A DNA stretch of 64,000 bases from CAYRUD01 sp964427425 (lineage in GTDB: Bacteria > Chlamydiota > Chlamydiia > Chlamydiales > FEN-1388). Below are positions 45,556 through 54,319 of this stretch, piece by piece (the first letter of the stretch is position 1; every line of letters begins with the position of its first letter). Under the pieces are notes generated by a model that was not told the DNA's origin, searched no databases, and saw nothing but the letters and a program-made list of their open reading frames with translations. A program made the position numbers and the translations under genes. Location of the stretch: the NCBI GenBank assembly GCA_964427425.1, contig CAYRUD010000012.1, positions 186,001-250,000 of the forward strand. Reading direction: 5' to 3'.

Positions 45556-45768
45556 AAAGGACTCTGCTCTTCATTTGTTTTTGACAATTTGTCTATTAAA
45601 GATGATTCTTTACAATAACTCGTGCCGAAAGCGCAATCGTGTTTATGAATACTGGGCGGAAAAAATTTATTTTCGAGGTATAAGAAGAAGAGAATCTCAC
45701 GAATAGAGGGCTCCCTCATCGAATACTCATTTGAAAGCCCTGCTACTGATCTAAGGTATGAAACGATT

Positions 45769-46236
45769 TTATGCTTTAAATTTTAGAGAAGGAAGACTTC
45801 TGTTTTCTTTTATATCTTCCATAGCGTCTGTCTCGTTTAATAAATCGCGCACCTCGGAGATAGTCTCGAAAAAGCCTCCTAAGATTGTGCTAAAGATAGC
45901 GGAGTCCATGCCCTCAATTGGCGAGCTGAAACACAAGATGAGGGGGCCTCCTCCAGGTGGAACGGCTATAGCTCCGCCTCTTGTGAGTGACTGAAATGCA
46001 TTAAGCTCTAAAGCTCTTATCATTAAAGTTGTAGCTTCAGTTGCATCCTCAGGAAATTCCATAAGTGGGCTGTAGAGATGGATCATATCCTCATGAACTT
46101 CAATCACGATTACTGTATCGTCACCAACTTGAAACGCGCACAAGCCCTGATCATCTAACTTGAGTTCTGTCCCTAATGATTGCGAGACATCTTTCATCCA
46201 CAATTGAACTGTTTTCATTTTGTCTTCAGTTTGCAT
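45769..46236 (-). CDS. CesT-family type III secretion chaperone
   Basis: These small acidic dimeric chaperones bind effectors and deliver them to the type III secretion system. The 155-residue protein fits the CesT/SycE pattern: an N-terminal helix (VQLWMKDVSQSLG), then LKLDDQGLCAFQVGDDTVIVIEV, the middle strand IHLYSPLMEFPED, a helix with ALELNAFQSLTRGGAIAV, the strand GGPLILCFSSPIEGMD, and a C-terminal helix (FSTILGGFFETISEVRDLL). The start at 46236 (MQTEDKM) is chosen because GAGGG lies six bases before it; an ATG at 46260 is possible. It sits between two paralogous hydrolase genes on the same strand, which are its likely clients. Confidence 0.82.
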   Translation of the reverse strand: MQTEDKMKTVQLWMKDVSQSLGTELKLDDQGLCAFQVGDDTVIVIEVHEDMIHLYSPLMEFPEDATEATTLMIRALELNAFQSLTRGGAIAVPPGGGPLILCFSSPIEGMDSAIFSTILGGFFETISEVRDLLNETDAMEDIKENRSLPSLKFKA

Positions 46237-46318
46237 GTATGCCCTCGGCAGCTTTTTCATTTCTTGAATATGTTTTTAGCAAATCGATAATTCATTTTAG
46301 AAACGATTGCTTTTGCAC

Positions 46319-47491
46319 TCAGCAATGAATGATCTGAGCTCTTGTCTGGTTGGTCTGGATCTTATTTTTTAACTGCTGAATGCTTTCTAGATATCTGTTA
46401 TGGCTTTTAAAGAGAGATTTACCTTGTATCTGGGGTTTGGGGAGTATGTATCCTTTCCCAACTGTGCGTGCAACCGAGATACCGAGACGACTCTCTGTGG
46501 CTATGGCTAGACGATTTAAAGCCTTATTCTGTGTTAAAAAATCGCCCTCTATAGAGAAGACAGTTACTTTGTCCGCATTTTGTTTAATAACTTCTTTCCC
46601 AAGCATTTTTCTTATCCCAGCACCTAAGGGCCTTGAATTAAATACAAATGCTTTAATTCCGTTACTCAGGGCTGCGCATTGAGCAAGCCCACCACCGTGA
46701 GAGTGGCCAACGACAACGGGAGTGAATCCCTTTTCTTTTGCAATATCTTTAAGAATCTTACCTAATTCCATTGCCTCTTTTGCGGCTTCAGAAACTCCTC
46801 CTAAACACTCTTTTACTGCTGCGGAGATACTTGCTCGAGAGGTTTCTTTCCGAATATCTGAGCTTTCACCTTTCAAGTGCTCAGAATTCATCAATCCCCA
46901 GAAGGCGATTCCAATTTCTGGAGGAGATTTTTTCTCATCCTGAAAAAGTGTGAAGATAGTTCCTGTCTTGGGATTAAAGAATTTCATTTGGCCATCAATC
47001 TGCTTGAAGCCTAATTGTTTGGCTTGTGGAATTATATCGGTCTGAATAGCTTTGGAGTCTTCTCTTGAATTATTCTCAATGACGGGATTCTTTTTTGATG
47101 CGAAAGTGGCATACCCTTCAGCTTCATTGAGAAGTTTGAGCGTATCTTTTCCTAATTGAGAGGTCTGCGAGAGATCTATATATGAGTCATGTATAGCACC
47201 ACTCCATTCCTTGTACTGCTCTTGAGCAGATTGTCTTTCAAAGGAAGTTACTTTTTTTTCTTGTACTACAGCCTTAATCTCCGGAGCATCACCGTTTTTT
47301 AAGCTCTTGGGGGTAGTTCGAGAGTGGGTTGCCCTAAACGAAAATGAAAAACGATTAGACAAACTAGTGATAGTTTTTTTCAGATGGGCAAGACCCGATA
47401 AGAGAGAGGTATTGCGGATATTTGGGCTGGTTTGGGAATGAGGAATTTCATTTGGCGGAAATATTCCGCTGGTTTGTGGTGGTATATTCAT
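46319..47491 (-). CDS. lipase-like alpha/beta-hydrolase with GHSHGG motif, copy A
   Basis: This is a paralogue of the 44362-45555 protein. Its C-terminal domain has VVVGHSHGGGLAQCAALSNG with the nucleophile Ser, GDFLTQNKALN with a probable Asp, and a final His in KSHNRYLE. The first about 90 residues are rich in Ser, Thr, Pro and Asn with little predicted structure and no signal peptide, as is common for type III effectors. The longest frame starts at 47548; the start at 47491 (MNIPPQTSG) is equally reasonable and used here. The gap to the chaperone gene is 82 bases and both point the same way. Substrate is unknown; a phospholipase is one option. Confidence 0.75.
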   Translation of the reverse strand: MNIPPQTSGIFPPNEIPHSQTSPNIRNTSLLSGLAHLKKTITSLSNRFSFSFRATHSRTTPKSLKNGDAPEIKAVVQEKKVTSFERQSAQEQYKEWSGAIHDSYIDLSQTSQLGKDTLKLLNEAEGYATFASKKNPVIENNSREDSKAIQTDIIPQAKQLGFKQIDGQMKFFNPKTGTIFTLFQDEKKSPPEIGIAFWGLMNSEHLKGESSDIRKETSRASISAAVKECLGGVSEAAKEAMELGKILKDIAKEKGFTPVVVGHSHGGGLAQCAALSNGIKAFVFNSRPLGAGIRKMLGKEVIKQNADKVTVFSIEGDFLTQNKALNRLAIATESRLGISVARTVGKGYILPKPQIQGKSLFKSHNRYLESIQQLKNKIQTNQTRAQIIHC

Positions 47492-47648
47492 CACTTCTTC
47501 GCTCACGGCATTTATATTATACAGCAGGCTTTCTATCAGATGAAGCATTTATATTCATTTCTTTGGTGTAAAAAGAAAGACGCGCGAGGTTAGAAGAGAA
47601 TGGTGCTTTGGAGTTTGGCTTCTCAAAAGCACCGCATCTTCATGGAAA

Positions 47649-48605
47649 TTATTCGGAGGACATATGGCCGATTTTTTGGCCTATCCTACAGAAGACTTCA
47701 CATTGATGTTTGGCTTGAAGATTCATCAAGCTCTCGTCGAGAACGAAGGTTCCTTTTCTGAAAAAGAGGATGATTGCAGAGCCGCCTAACTTGAAGAAGC
47801 CTTTCTCTGATCCTTTTTTAATGTGACCCGGAGCTTGGAATGTTTGGACAATATTTCCACAGTTCGTAGCCCCTATTTCTGCCATAGCATACATCGATGA
47901 GGTCTCTTTGTTGTATACTGTGGTGATGGCGCGCTTATTGTTCCACCAAATCCAAGGAAAGCTCGAGGTTGCTCGTGGGCTGACCGAATAAAGAGGTCCT
48001 TTGATAAATTCTGCTGGTTTTACAACCTCTCCATCAAATGGAAAATAAAAGCGATGGCAGTCAACGGGACAGAGGCGGGCAATGATGGCGCTCCCGCCAG
48101 TAAAGTAATCACTCAATGCTGAGTTGCGAAAGAAAGAGATAAGGTCGAATTTCGAGCCTTTCACAGTAAAGAGCATATCGCGGTGCAGCTCAGGCAAGAA
48201 GGTGTATCGAGCATCTGCCGGTGCGATGATAGAAAAGGGATCATCATGAATAGGACGAGCGCTTTGCTTCAATCGGCGTATGAAAAAGTCATTGAAAGAG
48301 GAATAGCTATCAATATCCTCTTCGAACTCGGACTGATCTATTTGATACTCCTCGCAAAATGGCCGCACATTTTTCTTCGTGAGTGGAAGATCTTGATAGC
48401 GTCCCCACAACGATGAGATAAGTGGATTCTTTGCCGCTATATAGCGAAGAAAAGAGCCGACTGTCTTTGAGGTAAAAGAAGATCCATACAGAAGTTGAAT
48501 GAGAGAGTCTCCCCATATTTTCTCATAAAAGATCTTCCCTGTTCTGCTATCGACAATTGGAAGAGAGTCGGCTTGTTGCGGCTTTAGAGAAGTATATTCA
48601 GTCAT
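47649..48605 (-). CDS. psd: phosphatidylserine decarboxylase
   Basis: This pyruvoyl enzyme converts phosphatidylserine to phosphatidylethanolamine at the inner membrane. The 318-residue proenzyme has YSSFNDFFIRRLK, SIIAPADARYTF, CPVDCHRFYFPFDG, FQAPGHIKKGSEKGFFKLGGS and the cleavage-site Ser in LGGS near residue 270, which becomes the pyruvoyl group. The LGGS form, rather than LGST, is that of the Psd group in chlamydiae and eukaryote-like enzymes. It lies close to mnmE and nth, the same three-gene neighbourhood as in Chlamydiaceae, but with an additional small gene between psd and mnmE. Confidence 0.93.
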   Translation of the reverse strand: MTEYTSLKPQQADSLPIVDSRTGKIFYEKIWGDSLIQLLYGSSFTSKTVGSFLRYIAAKNPLISSLWGRYQDLPLTKKNVRPFCEEYQIDQSEFEEDIDSYSSFNDFFIRRLKQSARPIHDDPFSIIAPADARYTFLPELHRDMLFTVKGSKFDLISFFRNSALSDYFTGGSAIIARLCPVDCHRFYFPFDGEVVKPAEFIKGPLYSVSPRATSSFPWIWWNNKRAITTVYNKETSSMYAMAEIGATNCGNIVQTFQAPGHIKKGSEKGFFKLGGSAIILFFRKGTFVLDESLMNLQAKHQCEVFCRIGQKIGHMSSE

Positions 48606-48635
48606 AGTTACAAGGAGATTGCTGATTTTTTTGGT

Positions 48636-49082
48636 TTATTCTGCTTCCATACGAGCAGAAGGAAGGGATTTTACTCGATATGCTCGAGAGACCATATCCA
48701 GCTCATCAATAAAGTCTTTTCGAAAATAATGAGAAAGCTCGAGCTCCCGGATAAGAGAGACGAGCACGTACGCTCTTCGAGAAAGCTCAAAGAGAGCGTC
48801 ACTTGCCTCTTTTTTTGAAGAGTTCTTACTAAGACATATCTTTTCTTGCTGCTTGAATTGCTCGAGGGCTGTCTTTACTTTCTTCAGATTATCCAAAGTG
48901 CTTTCTGTCGCTTTAATGAGAAAAGAAATCTTTTCTTCTTCTGTTGACATGTCCTCAATTTTTTCTGCCTCAACAGTTGAGCTCTTCTCATTCGAGGAGA
49001 GATTTTTTGCTTCGAGGGTGCGGATAGACATGACTAACACTGAGAAAAGACAGAGGAGGAGTACTCTTTTCAAGGCTTCCAT
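48636..49082 (-). CDS. small exported protein of unknown function
   Basis: I do not recognise this gene. From ATG 49082 it reads MEALKRVLLLCLFSVLVMS, a convincing signal peptide. About 130 charged residues follow, mostly helical (EKISFLIKATESTLDNLKKV, RRAYVLVSLIRELEL), with a single Cys in the middle. A longer frame starts at 49139, but its extra residues would spoil the signal peptide. It is 30 bases upstream of psd on the same strand, so the two are probably co-transcribed. A periplasmic location is expected. Confidence 0.6.
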   Translation of the reverse strand: MEALKRVLLLCLFSVLVMSIRTLEAKNLSSNEKSSTVEAEKIEDMSTEEEKISFLIKATESTLDNLKKVKTALEQFKQQEKICLSKNSSKKEASDALFELSRRAYVLVSLIRELELSHYFRKDFIDELDMVSRAYRVKSLPSARMEAE

Positions 49083-49354
49083 TCCAATATTTATTCCAAC
49101 TTTTATCATAACACGTTTATTATCTCTCTCAAGATTCAAGGTGACTATTTCTCATGATTACATTCTTTGGAAGCGAAAGAGTGTTCTCTCCTCCACAACC
49201 GAAAAAAATAATAGTATAACTGATAGCGCAATCGAATGTAAGAGAAGAGTGGACTACAACTCTTTTCATGAGGTGTCACTAAAAAGAGAGACGGTGAAGC
49301 GGCTTCAAGCTTCTCTTTCTCGAGATATTTTCGGGAAGCCTTGGTACATATTTT

Positions 49355-50770
49355 ATGCATTTCATTCATGGACTCTATCAGATAAAGGATACGATTGCTG
49401 CATTAGCGACTCCTCCAGGCACCGGGGGCATTGCCATTATTCGCATCTCTGGGCCTCACGCAATTGAGATCGCATCTAAAGTTGCTCAATCTCCTTTGGA
49501 GACTCAAGAGTCTCACACAGTTCGTCTCAAGTCTCTTTACAGCACATCAGGATCTCTTATTGATAAAGCACTTGTCCTCGTCATGAGAGCTCCTCGCTCG
49601 TTTACTGGTGAGGATGTTGTTGAGCTTCACTGCCATGGCGGCCATTTGATTGCGAGGAAAGCCTTAGAGGCTCTTTCAACATATGGAGCCCGCCCTGCAG
49701 AGCCTGGAGAGTTTTCTTTAAGAGCTTTTCTGAATGGAAAGATGGACTTGACTCAAGCTGAAGCTATCCAAGATATGATTGGAGCGAAGAGTGAAGAAGC
49801 CTTAAAGGTTGCAGAGTCCCATCTTGAGGGCCGCCTATCCAAAAAAATCAGCCAGTTCCAACAAGTTGGCACTAAAATTGCCGCGATTTTCGAAGCGTGG
49901 GTAGATTTTCCTGAAGAAGATCTCGAATTTTCTCCTTTCGAGACAGTGATAGGAGATCTCAATAGTATGAGACAAGAGATTGAGCATCTCATTGGGACCT
50001 ATCGTGAAGGAAAAATCATCCATGATGGAGTCTCCTTGTGTTTAGTTGGAGCTCCAAATGTAGGCAAATCATCCCTCATGAATGCTCTTTTAGGTAAAGA
50101 AAGGGCTATTGTCTCTCCGATTGCTGGAACAACACGAGATATTGTCGAAGATGACGCTCACTTAAATGGTTTGAGCTTGAGGCTGATCGATACCGCAGGC
50201 ATTCGTGAGACTGAAGAAATTATTGAAGGTGAAGGTATTCGACGCTCAAAGAAGGCTATTGAGCGCTCTGACTTAGTATTGCTTGTTCAGGATGCGACTC
50301 GTGTAGATGATAAAGAGATGCTTGAGCTTGTCGACATTGTTCCTCATGATAAAACAATTCTTATATGGAATAAGATTGACGCTCTCTTAGAAAAGGACTC
50401 AAATCTTGAAGATGAGTCAAAAGTTTTAGAAGGTCTTCCACGTTTTTCATTTCCCCATGTTGTCTATGTGTCAGCTCATGACGGTCGCGGTTTAGAGGCA
50501 TTAAAAAAAGCGATAGATACTGTCTTATGGACCAAGGGCGCGATTCCTCGTGATGAGGTTATGATTACAAGTGTCCGTCATAAACACGCTCTCGAAAAGG
50601 CGCTCATATCATTGCAGACAGTGATTCAAGGGCTGCTAGCAGGAGAGTCGCCGGAGTTTGTCGTTTTTGATATGCGGCAATTCTTAAAGCATTTGGGAAC
50701 GATCATTGGCTCTGATATTACTGAAGATATTCTGACTGCCGTCTTCTCACAATTCTGTATAGGAAAGTAA
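49355..50770 (+). CDS. mnmE: tRNA modification GTPase MnmE
   Basis: MnmE, with MnmG, modifies U34 of certain tRNAs. The 471-residue protein has the N-terminal folate-binding domain (DTIAALATPPGTGGIAIIRISG, then EFSLRAFLNGKMDLTQAEA), and the G domain inserted in the helical domain (GAPNVGKSSLMNALLG, AGTTRDIVED, DTAGIR, WNKID). It ends in the C-terminal FCIGK, with the active Cys of the family. The G domain spans about residues 225-385. The ATG at 49355 is taken as the start. It is followed 22 bases later by nth, and both lie near psd, as in Chlamydiaceae. Confidence 0.97.
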   Translation: MHFIHGLYQIKDTIAALATPPGTGGIAIIRISGPHAIEIASKVAQSPLETQESHTVRLKSLYSTSGSLIDKALVLVMRAPRSFTGEDVVELHCHGGHLIARKALEALSTYGARPAEPGEFSLRAFLNGKMDLTQAEAIQDMIGAKSEEALKVAESHLEGRLSKKISQFQQVGTKIAAIFEAWVDFPEEDLEFSPFETVIGDLNSMRQEIEHLIGTYREGKIIHDGVSLCLVGAPNVGKSSLMNALLGKERAIVSPIAGTTRDIVEDDAHLNGLSLRLIDTAGIRETEEIIEGEGIRRSKKAIERSDLVLLVQDATRVDDKEMLELVDIVPHDKTILIWNKIDALLEKDSNLEDESKVLEGLPRFSFPHVVYVSAHDGRGLEALKKAIDTVLWTKGAIPRDEVMITSVRHKHALEKALISLQTVIQGLLAGESPEFVVFDMRQFLKHLGTIIGSDITEDILTAVFSQFCIGK

Positions 50771-50792
50771 CTACTTAAAGACAAAGAAAGCT

Positions 50793-51491
50793 ATGGCAGT
50801 GAAAGTGAAGAAAAAAAGCTCTCCCTTAGAGACAGCACCTCCCTTCTCTTTTCAGAAGAAGCAAGTTAAAGAGCGGGCTTTTCTTGTCCATGAGTTGCTT
50901 GAGAAGCTTATTCCAGATCCTAAAGTCCCGCTTCGCCATTCATCTCCTTTTGAGCTTCTCATAGCAGTTCTTTTATCAGCTCAATGTACTGATGAGCGAG
51001 TGAATACCGTGACCCCACTTCTTTTTGAAAAGGGAGCAACTCCCTCTCTGATGAAGAATATCCCACTCGAAGAGTTAGAAGCTATCATCAGGCCTTGTGG
51101 GCTTTACCATGCTAAAGCTAAGAACATTAGAGAGTTGAGTCGTATTTTAGATGAGGAGTATGAGGGGCAGGTTCCGTCATCTCTTGAAATCTTGGAGACG
51201 CTTCCTGGGGTTGGACATAAGACTGCATCTGTTGTCATGGTTCAGGCGTTTCATACGCCAGCATTTCCAGTCGATACGCATATTCATCGATCAGCTCTCA
51301 GGTGGGGACTGACGAGGGGAAAATCTGTAGAAGATGTCGAAAAGGATTTAAAAGCGCTCTTCCCCATTTCATCATGGGGAAAAATCCATCTACAGATCAT
51401 CCTTTATGCTCGAAAGTTTTGTCCGGCTCGCGGGCATATACTTTCTGAATGTCCCATTTGTCGCTCTCTTCAAGAGGGTATCGAAGGCTAG
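50793..51491 (+). CDS. nth: endonuclease III (DNA glycosylase)
   Basis: This base-excision repair glycosylase removes oxidised pyrimidines. The 232-residue protein has LLSAQCTDERVN, the helix-hairpin-helix LETLPGVGHKTASVVMVQAF with the catalytic Lys, and the catalytic Asp in FPVDTHIHR. The C-terminal Fe-S loop reads FCPARGHILSECPICRSLQEG. Only three cysteines are present where four (C-x6-C-x2-C-x5-C) are usual, so the cluster may be altered or absent. An N-terminal basic extension (KVKKKSSP) precedes the core. The last 102 bases overlap the opposite-strand nnr gene. It is probably co-transcribed with mnmE. Confidence 0.93.
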   Translation: MAVKVKKKSSPLETAPPFSFQKKQVKERAFLVHELLEKLIPDPKVPLRHSSPFELLIAVLLSAQCTDERVNTVTPLLFEKGATPSLMKNIPLEELEAIIRPCGLYHAKAKNIRELSRILDEEYEGQVPSSLEILETLPGVGHKTASVVMVQAFHTPAFPVDTHIHRSALRWGLTRGKSVEDVEKDLKALFPISSWGKIHLQIILYARKFCPARGHILSECPICRSLQEGIEG

Positions 51492-53003
51492 AGGAATCGA
51501 GTCAATAACTCGTGAGGCATTTACGCAGTAGGATGTAAAGGTCTTTGCCGCCATTTGGCCTGCGAGTGCGTGGATTCCTGCTCCTAAGATTGTAGCTGTA
51601 AACAGATCTTTTGTTTGGGATAGAAAAGAGCCGATTGCTCCTGCCAAGACGTCTCCCGAGCCCAATGTTGCAAGTGCCGGATCTCCTCCTGCGATAACAT
51701 AAATAGTCTCTTCCGATCCGCGAATAATAAAGCTTGGAGCTCCTTTTAAGAGTATGATCCCATGGGGAGACAAGTGTAAGTATTTTTCTTTGAGTCTCTT
51801 GATAAGAGCCTCTGTATCTTTTCTCTTAGCTAAGTCATAGTTTACGAGCCGCTTCGCCTCACCGAGATGAGGTGTTAAGATCGCATTGTTTAAGCTGTTA
51901 GGAAGAATCTCTTCTTTTGAAAGAAAGAAGAGCGCATCTGCGTCGATGACTCTTGGAAGAGACGTCTTATTCCATATCTCTTTAAAAAGCTGTAGTGCTG
52001 TTGAGTCGCGACCCATTCCTGGACCAATGATTACTGCGTCAGCTTTACTATGTATCTCCTCGAGAAACGCAGGATACTCTCCTTGATCTTGCGGAAGAAG
52101 CTGTTTTACAGCCTCTGTTGGTAGAGTCTGAATAGAGGATTCAAGTTCTGGACGAAGAATGGCTATAAGGTAGCCTATGCCAGTTGTAAGAGCTGATCGC
52201 AGTGTCAATTCCAGTGCTCCAAGCAGGCCCTTTGATCCGCCTATTGTAACACACTGGCCTCGTGAGAACTTATCTTGATCGCGCTTATAAGTCGGTAGCA
52301 TCTGAGCAAGATCCGACTCTTCTATAAGGACGTACTCAGAATTCTCAGAAGGAGGAGGAAGACCTATATCAGCAATTACAATTTCTCCCACATGTTCCCA
52401 TCCTAAATTAAAGAAAAAGCCCTTCTTTGGAAGGTGGCATGCGATCGTGATATCAGCTCGAATTGCATTAACGATAACCTCACCAGTATTTGGATTAAGT
52501 CCCGATGGGATATCGATTGCGATTTTGGGATAGATTGATTGATTCGCCCACTCGATCGCTTTTCGGGCTCTTAAGGATGGGGTATCTTTAAATCCGATGC
52601 CATAGATCGCATCAATGATGATGAGCGGTTGCTCCTCAGGGAACATGGAACTGAGATTATCTAAGGCGATCTCTTGAGCTCCAAGTGAGATGAGTTTTCT
52701 CTTTCTCTCATGAAAAACTGAAGGTGGTGAATTTAGGGCAGGCTCTTCTATTTGGCAGAAGAATACGGAGTGCCCCTTCTCGAGAAGATATGCTCCGGCA
52801 GTCGATCCATCCGCTCCGTTATTTCCTTTCCCTAAGAGAAGAACGATATGGGGCTTTGACGAGAAAGAGGGGAAAAGAGAGAGAGCCGATTCTGCGACTT
52901 TCTTTCCCACTATGTTCATCATATCATCGACTGAGACAAGTCCTTTCGAAAGTGCGTTTCTTTCGCACGCATACATTTCTTCTGAAGTGACAATAGATCG
53001 CAT
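51390..53003 (-). CDS. nnr: bifunctional NAD(P)H-hydrate epimerase/dehydratase
   Basis: This repair enzyme restores damaged (hydrated) NADH and NADPH. The N-terminal half (about residues 1-215) is the epimerase (YjeF_N) domain, with LLGKGNNGADGSTAG and AIDIPSGLNPNTG. The C-terminal half is the ADP-dependent dehydratase domain (YjeF_C), with VIIGPGMGRDSTAL, LTPHLGEAKRL, ILLKGAPSFI and the signature GDPALATLGSGDVLAGAIGSFL. It is 537 residues; the last about 27 (LKRATNGTFRKY...) are a run-on beyond the fold that overlaps the 3' end of nth by 102 bases on the other strand. The start ATG is at 53003. Confidence 0.95.
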   Translation of the reverse strand: MRSIVTSEEMYACERNALSKGLVSVDDMMNIVGKKVAESALSLFPSFSSKPHIVLLLGKGNNGADGSTAGAYLLEKGHSVFFCQIEEPALNSPPSVFHERKRKLISLGAQEIALDNLSSMFPEEQPLIIIDAIYGIGFKDTPSLRARKAIEWANQSIYPKIAIDIPSGLNPNTGEVIVNAIRADITIACHLPKKGFFFNLGWEHVGEIVIADIGLPPPSENSEYVLIEESDLAQMLPTYKRDQDKFSRGQCVTIGGSKGLLGALELTLRSALTTGIGYLIAILRPELESSIQTLPTEAVKQLLPQDQGEYPAFLEEIHSKADAVIIGPGMGRDSTALQLFKEIWNKTSLPRVIDADALFFLSKEEILPNSLNNAILTPHLGEAKRLVNYDLAKRKDTEALIKRLKEKYLHLSPHGIILLKGAPSFIIRGSEETIYVIAGGDPALATLGSGDVLAGAIGSFLSQTKDLFTATILGAGIHALAGQMAAKTFTSYCVNASRVIDSIPLAFDTLLKRATNGTFRKYMPASRTKLSSIKDDL

Positions 53004-53100
53004 GAGAAGACCAATCCCCTTCTTATATGAATCAAAGGAAAGAGTGCTTGAAAGATCTCTCTATATCAGGAAGTCAGAGTTTTATTCTTCGTAAATAAAC

Positions 53101-53150
53101 AAAGCTCTCTTCTTACTCGTCCCTCATGAGAAGGGAGAAAGAAGAGAGCT
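53101..53150 (-). terminator. terminator of gpsA
   Basis: A perfect 12-bp stem (AGCTCTCTTCTT / AAGAAGAGAGCT, 53103-53114 with 53139-53150) encloses a smaller hairpin (TCCCT / AGGGA). It lies 20 bases after the gpsA stop and is followed on the minus strand by a T-rich stretch. Confidence 0.75.
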
Positions 53151-53169
53151 CTGAGAAGGAAAAGAGAAA

Positions 53170-54174
53170 CTAGAGTTTTTCTTCTTTGACGATTCTTTGC
53201 ATGAGTCTTTCAACTGCGATTTTTGCTGTTGTCACGCCTTGCGATAATTCATAGACGCTTTGAGTAATTGGCATCTCGACTTGGAACTCTTTGGCGAGTT
53301 CATATGCGGAGATAGCGGTATATGCTCCCTCAACAACCATGCCTATATGTGCTTCAGCATCACGTCGATTAAGCCCTTCGCTCAAAAGTCTTCCGAACCG
53401 GAAGTTTCGACTTAATGGGGATGAACAAGTCAAATAGAGATCGCCCAATCCTGACAATCCATATAGCGTTTGTATCGAGCAGCCGAGGCGAGAGGCAAGC
53501 TTTACCATCTCATGAAGGCCTCTTGTCACGAGAGAAGCTTTAGCTCCTGTTCCTAGATTTAAACCATCTGCGATACCACACGCAATCGCAATGACATTTT
53601 TAAGAGATCCTCCTAGTGCAACACCGGTAATATCTTCATTAGGATAGACCCTGAATGTTGAGTTAGAGAATAATGAGCTGACGGCTGTCGCCATTGAAAA
53701 TGATGGGCATGCAGAGACAACAGCCGTAGGAAGTCCTTCAGCTACTTCTTGAGCAAAGCTTGGCCCAGAGAGAAGGGAGACGAATGGGAGAATATTAGGC
53801 CCATAAATGTCTTGCACAATATGAGGGGTCGTCTTGTGGCTTACTTGCTCTACTCCCTTCGATGTAAGAATGAGAGGTGATTTTTCTGGAGAGTAGCCAT
53901 TGGCTTTTGCCTCTTCTAAGACGGATCTTAGGCCACTTGTTGTAACAGACTCGACGAGAAAATCAACGTCGGTGATCGCTTCTTTAATATCAGTTGTCAA
54001 GCGGATTGACATTCCTCGGCATGAGCGATGAAGGAAAGGATGATCTTCCCCGGCTTTCAGTTGTTGAATAAGAGCATCATCTCTACTCCAACCAACAATG
54101 TCATATCCTTTCATGGAGAGATGTCTTGCAAGGCAAAATCCCCATACTCCCAAACCGACGACTCCAACGCGCAT
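53170..54174 (-). CDS. gpsA: glycerol-3-phosphate dehydrogenase [NAD(P)+]
   Basis: This enzyme makes glycerol-3-phosphate for phospholipid synthesis. It begins with the Rossmann dinucleotide fold MRVGVVGLGVWGFCLARHLS. LTSKGVEQ, LLSGPSFAQEV, the catalytic region GSLKNVIAIACGIADGL, LGCSIQTLYGLSGLGDLYLTC and the Arg-containing SPLSRNFRFG follow, all family blocks. A GTG four codons upstream (54186) is possible but the ATG at 54174 starts the fold as usual. It is 334 residues. In Chlamydiaceae gpsA also lies next to the UDPGP-family gene, as it does here. Confidence 0.97.
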   Translation of the reverse strand: MRVGVVGLGVWGFCLARHLSMKGYDIVGWSRDDALIQQLKAGEDHPFLHRSCRGMSIRLTTDIKEAITDVDFLVESVTTSGLRSVLEEAKANGYSPEKSPLILTSKGVEQVSHKTTPHIVQDIYGPNILPFVSLLSGPSFAQEVAEGLPTAVVSACPSFSMATAVSSLFSNSTFRVYPNEDITGVALGGSLKNVIAIACGIADGLNLGTGAKASLVTRGLHEMVKLASRLGCSIQTLYGLSGLGDLYLTCSSPLSRNFRFGRLLSEGLNRRDAEAHIGMVVEGAYTAISAYELAKEFQVEMPITQSVYELSQGVTTAKIAVERLMQRIVKEEKL

Positions 54175-54319
54175 ATGGCCTATCACACCCTTTTTTGCAG
54201 TTTGCTCATGTCATCTGTATGTCAACCGATGGATAATTTCTCAATGGAACATGAGCTTTTTAGTTTATTAGTATATAGTGGACTTCTCTTCTTTTTAAAT
54301 ATAGAGCTAACGCTCCTTC

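Noticed and set aside
45581..45586. TTGACA in the gap between hydrolase copy B and the chaperone gene as a promoter
   Set aside because: It is on the plus strand, has no -10 at proper distance and the nearby genes are on the minus strand.
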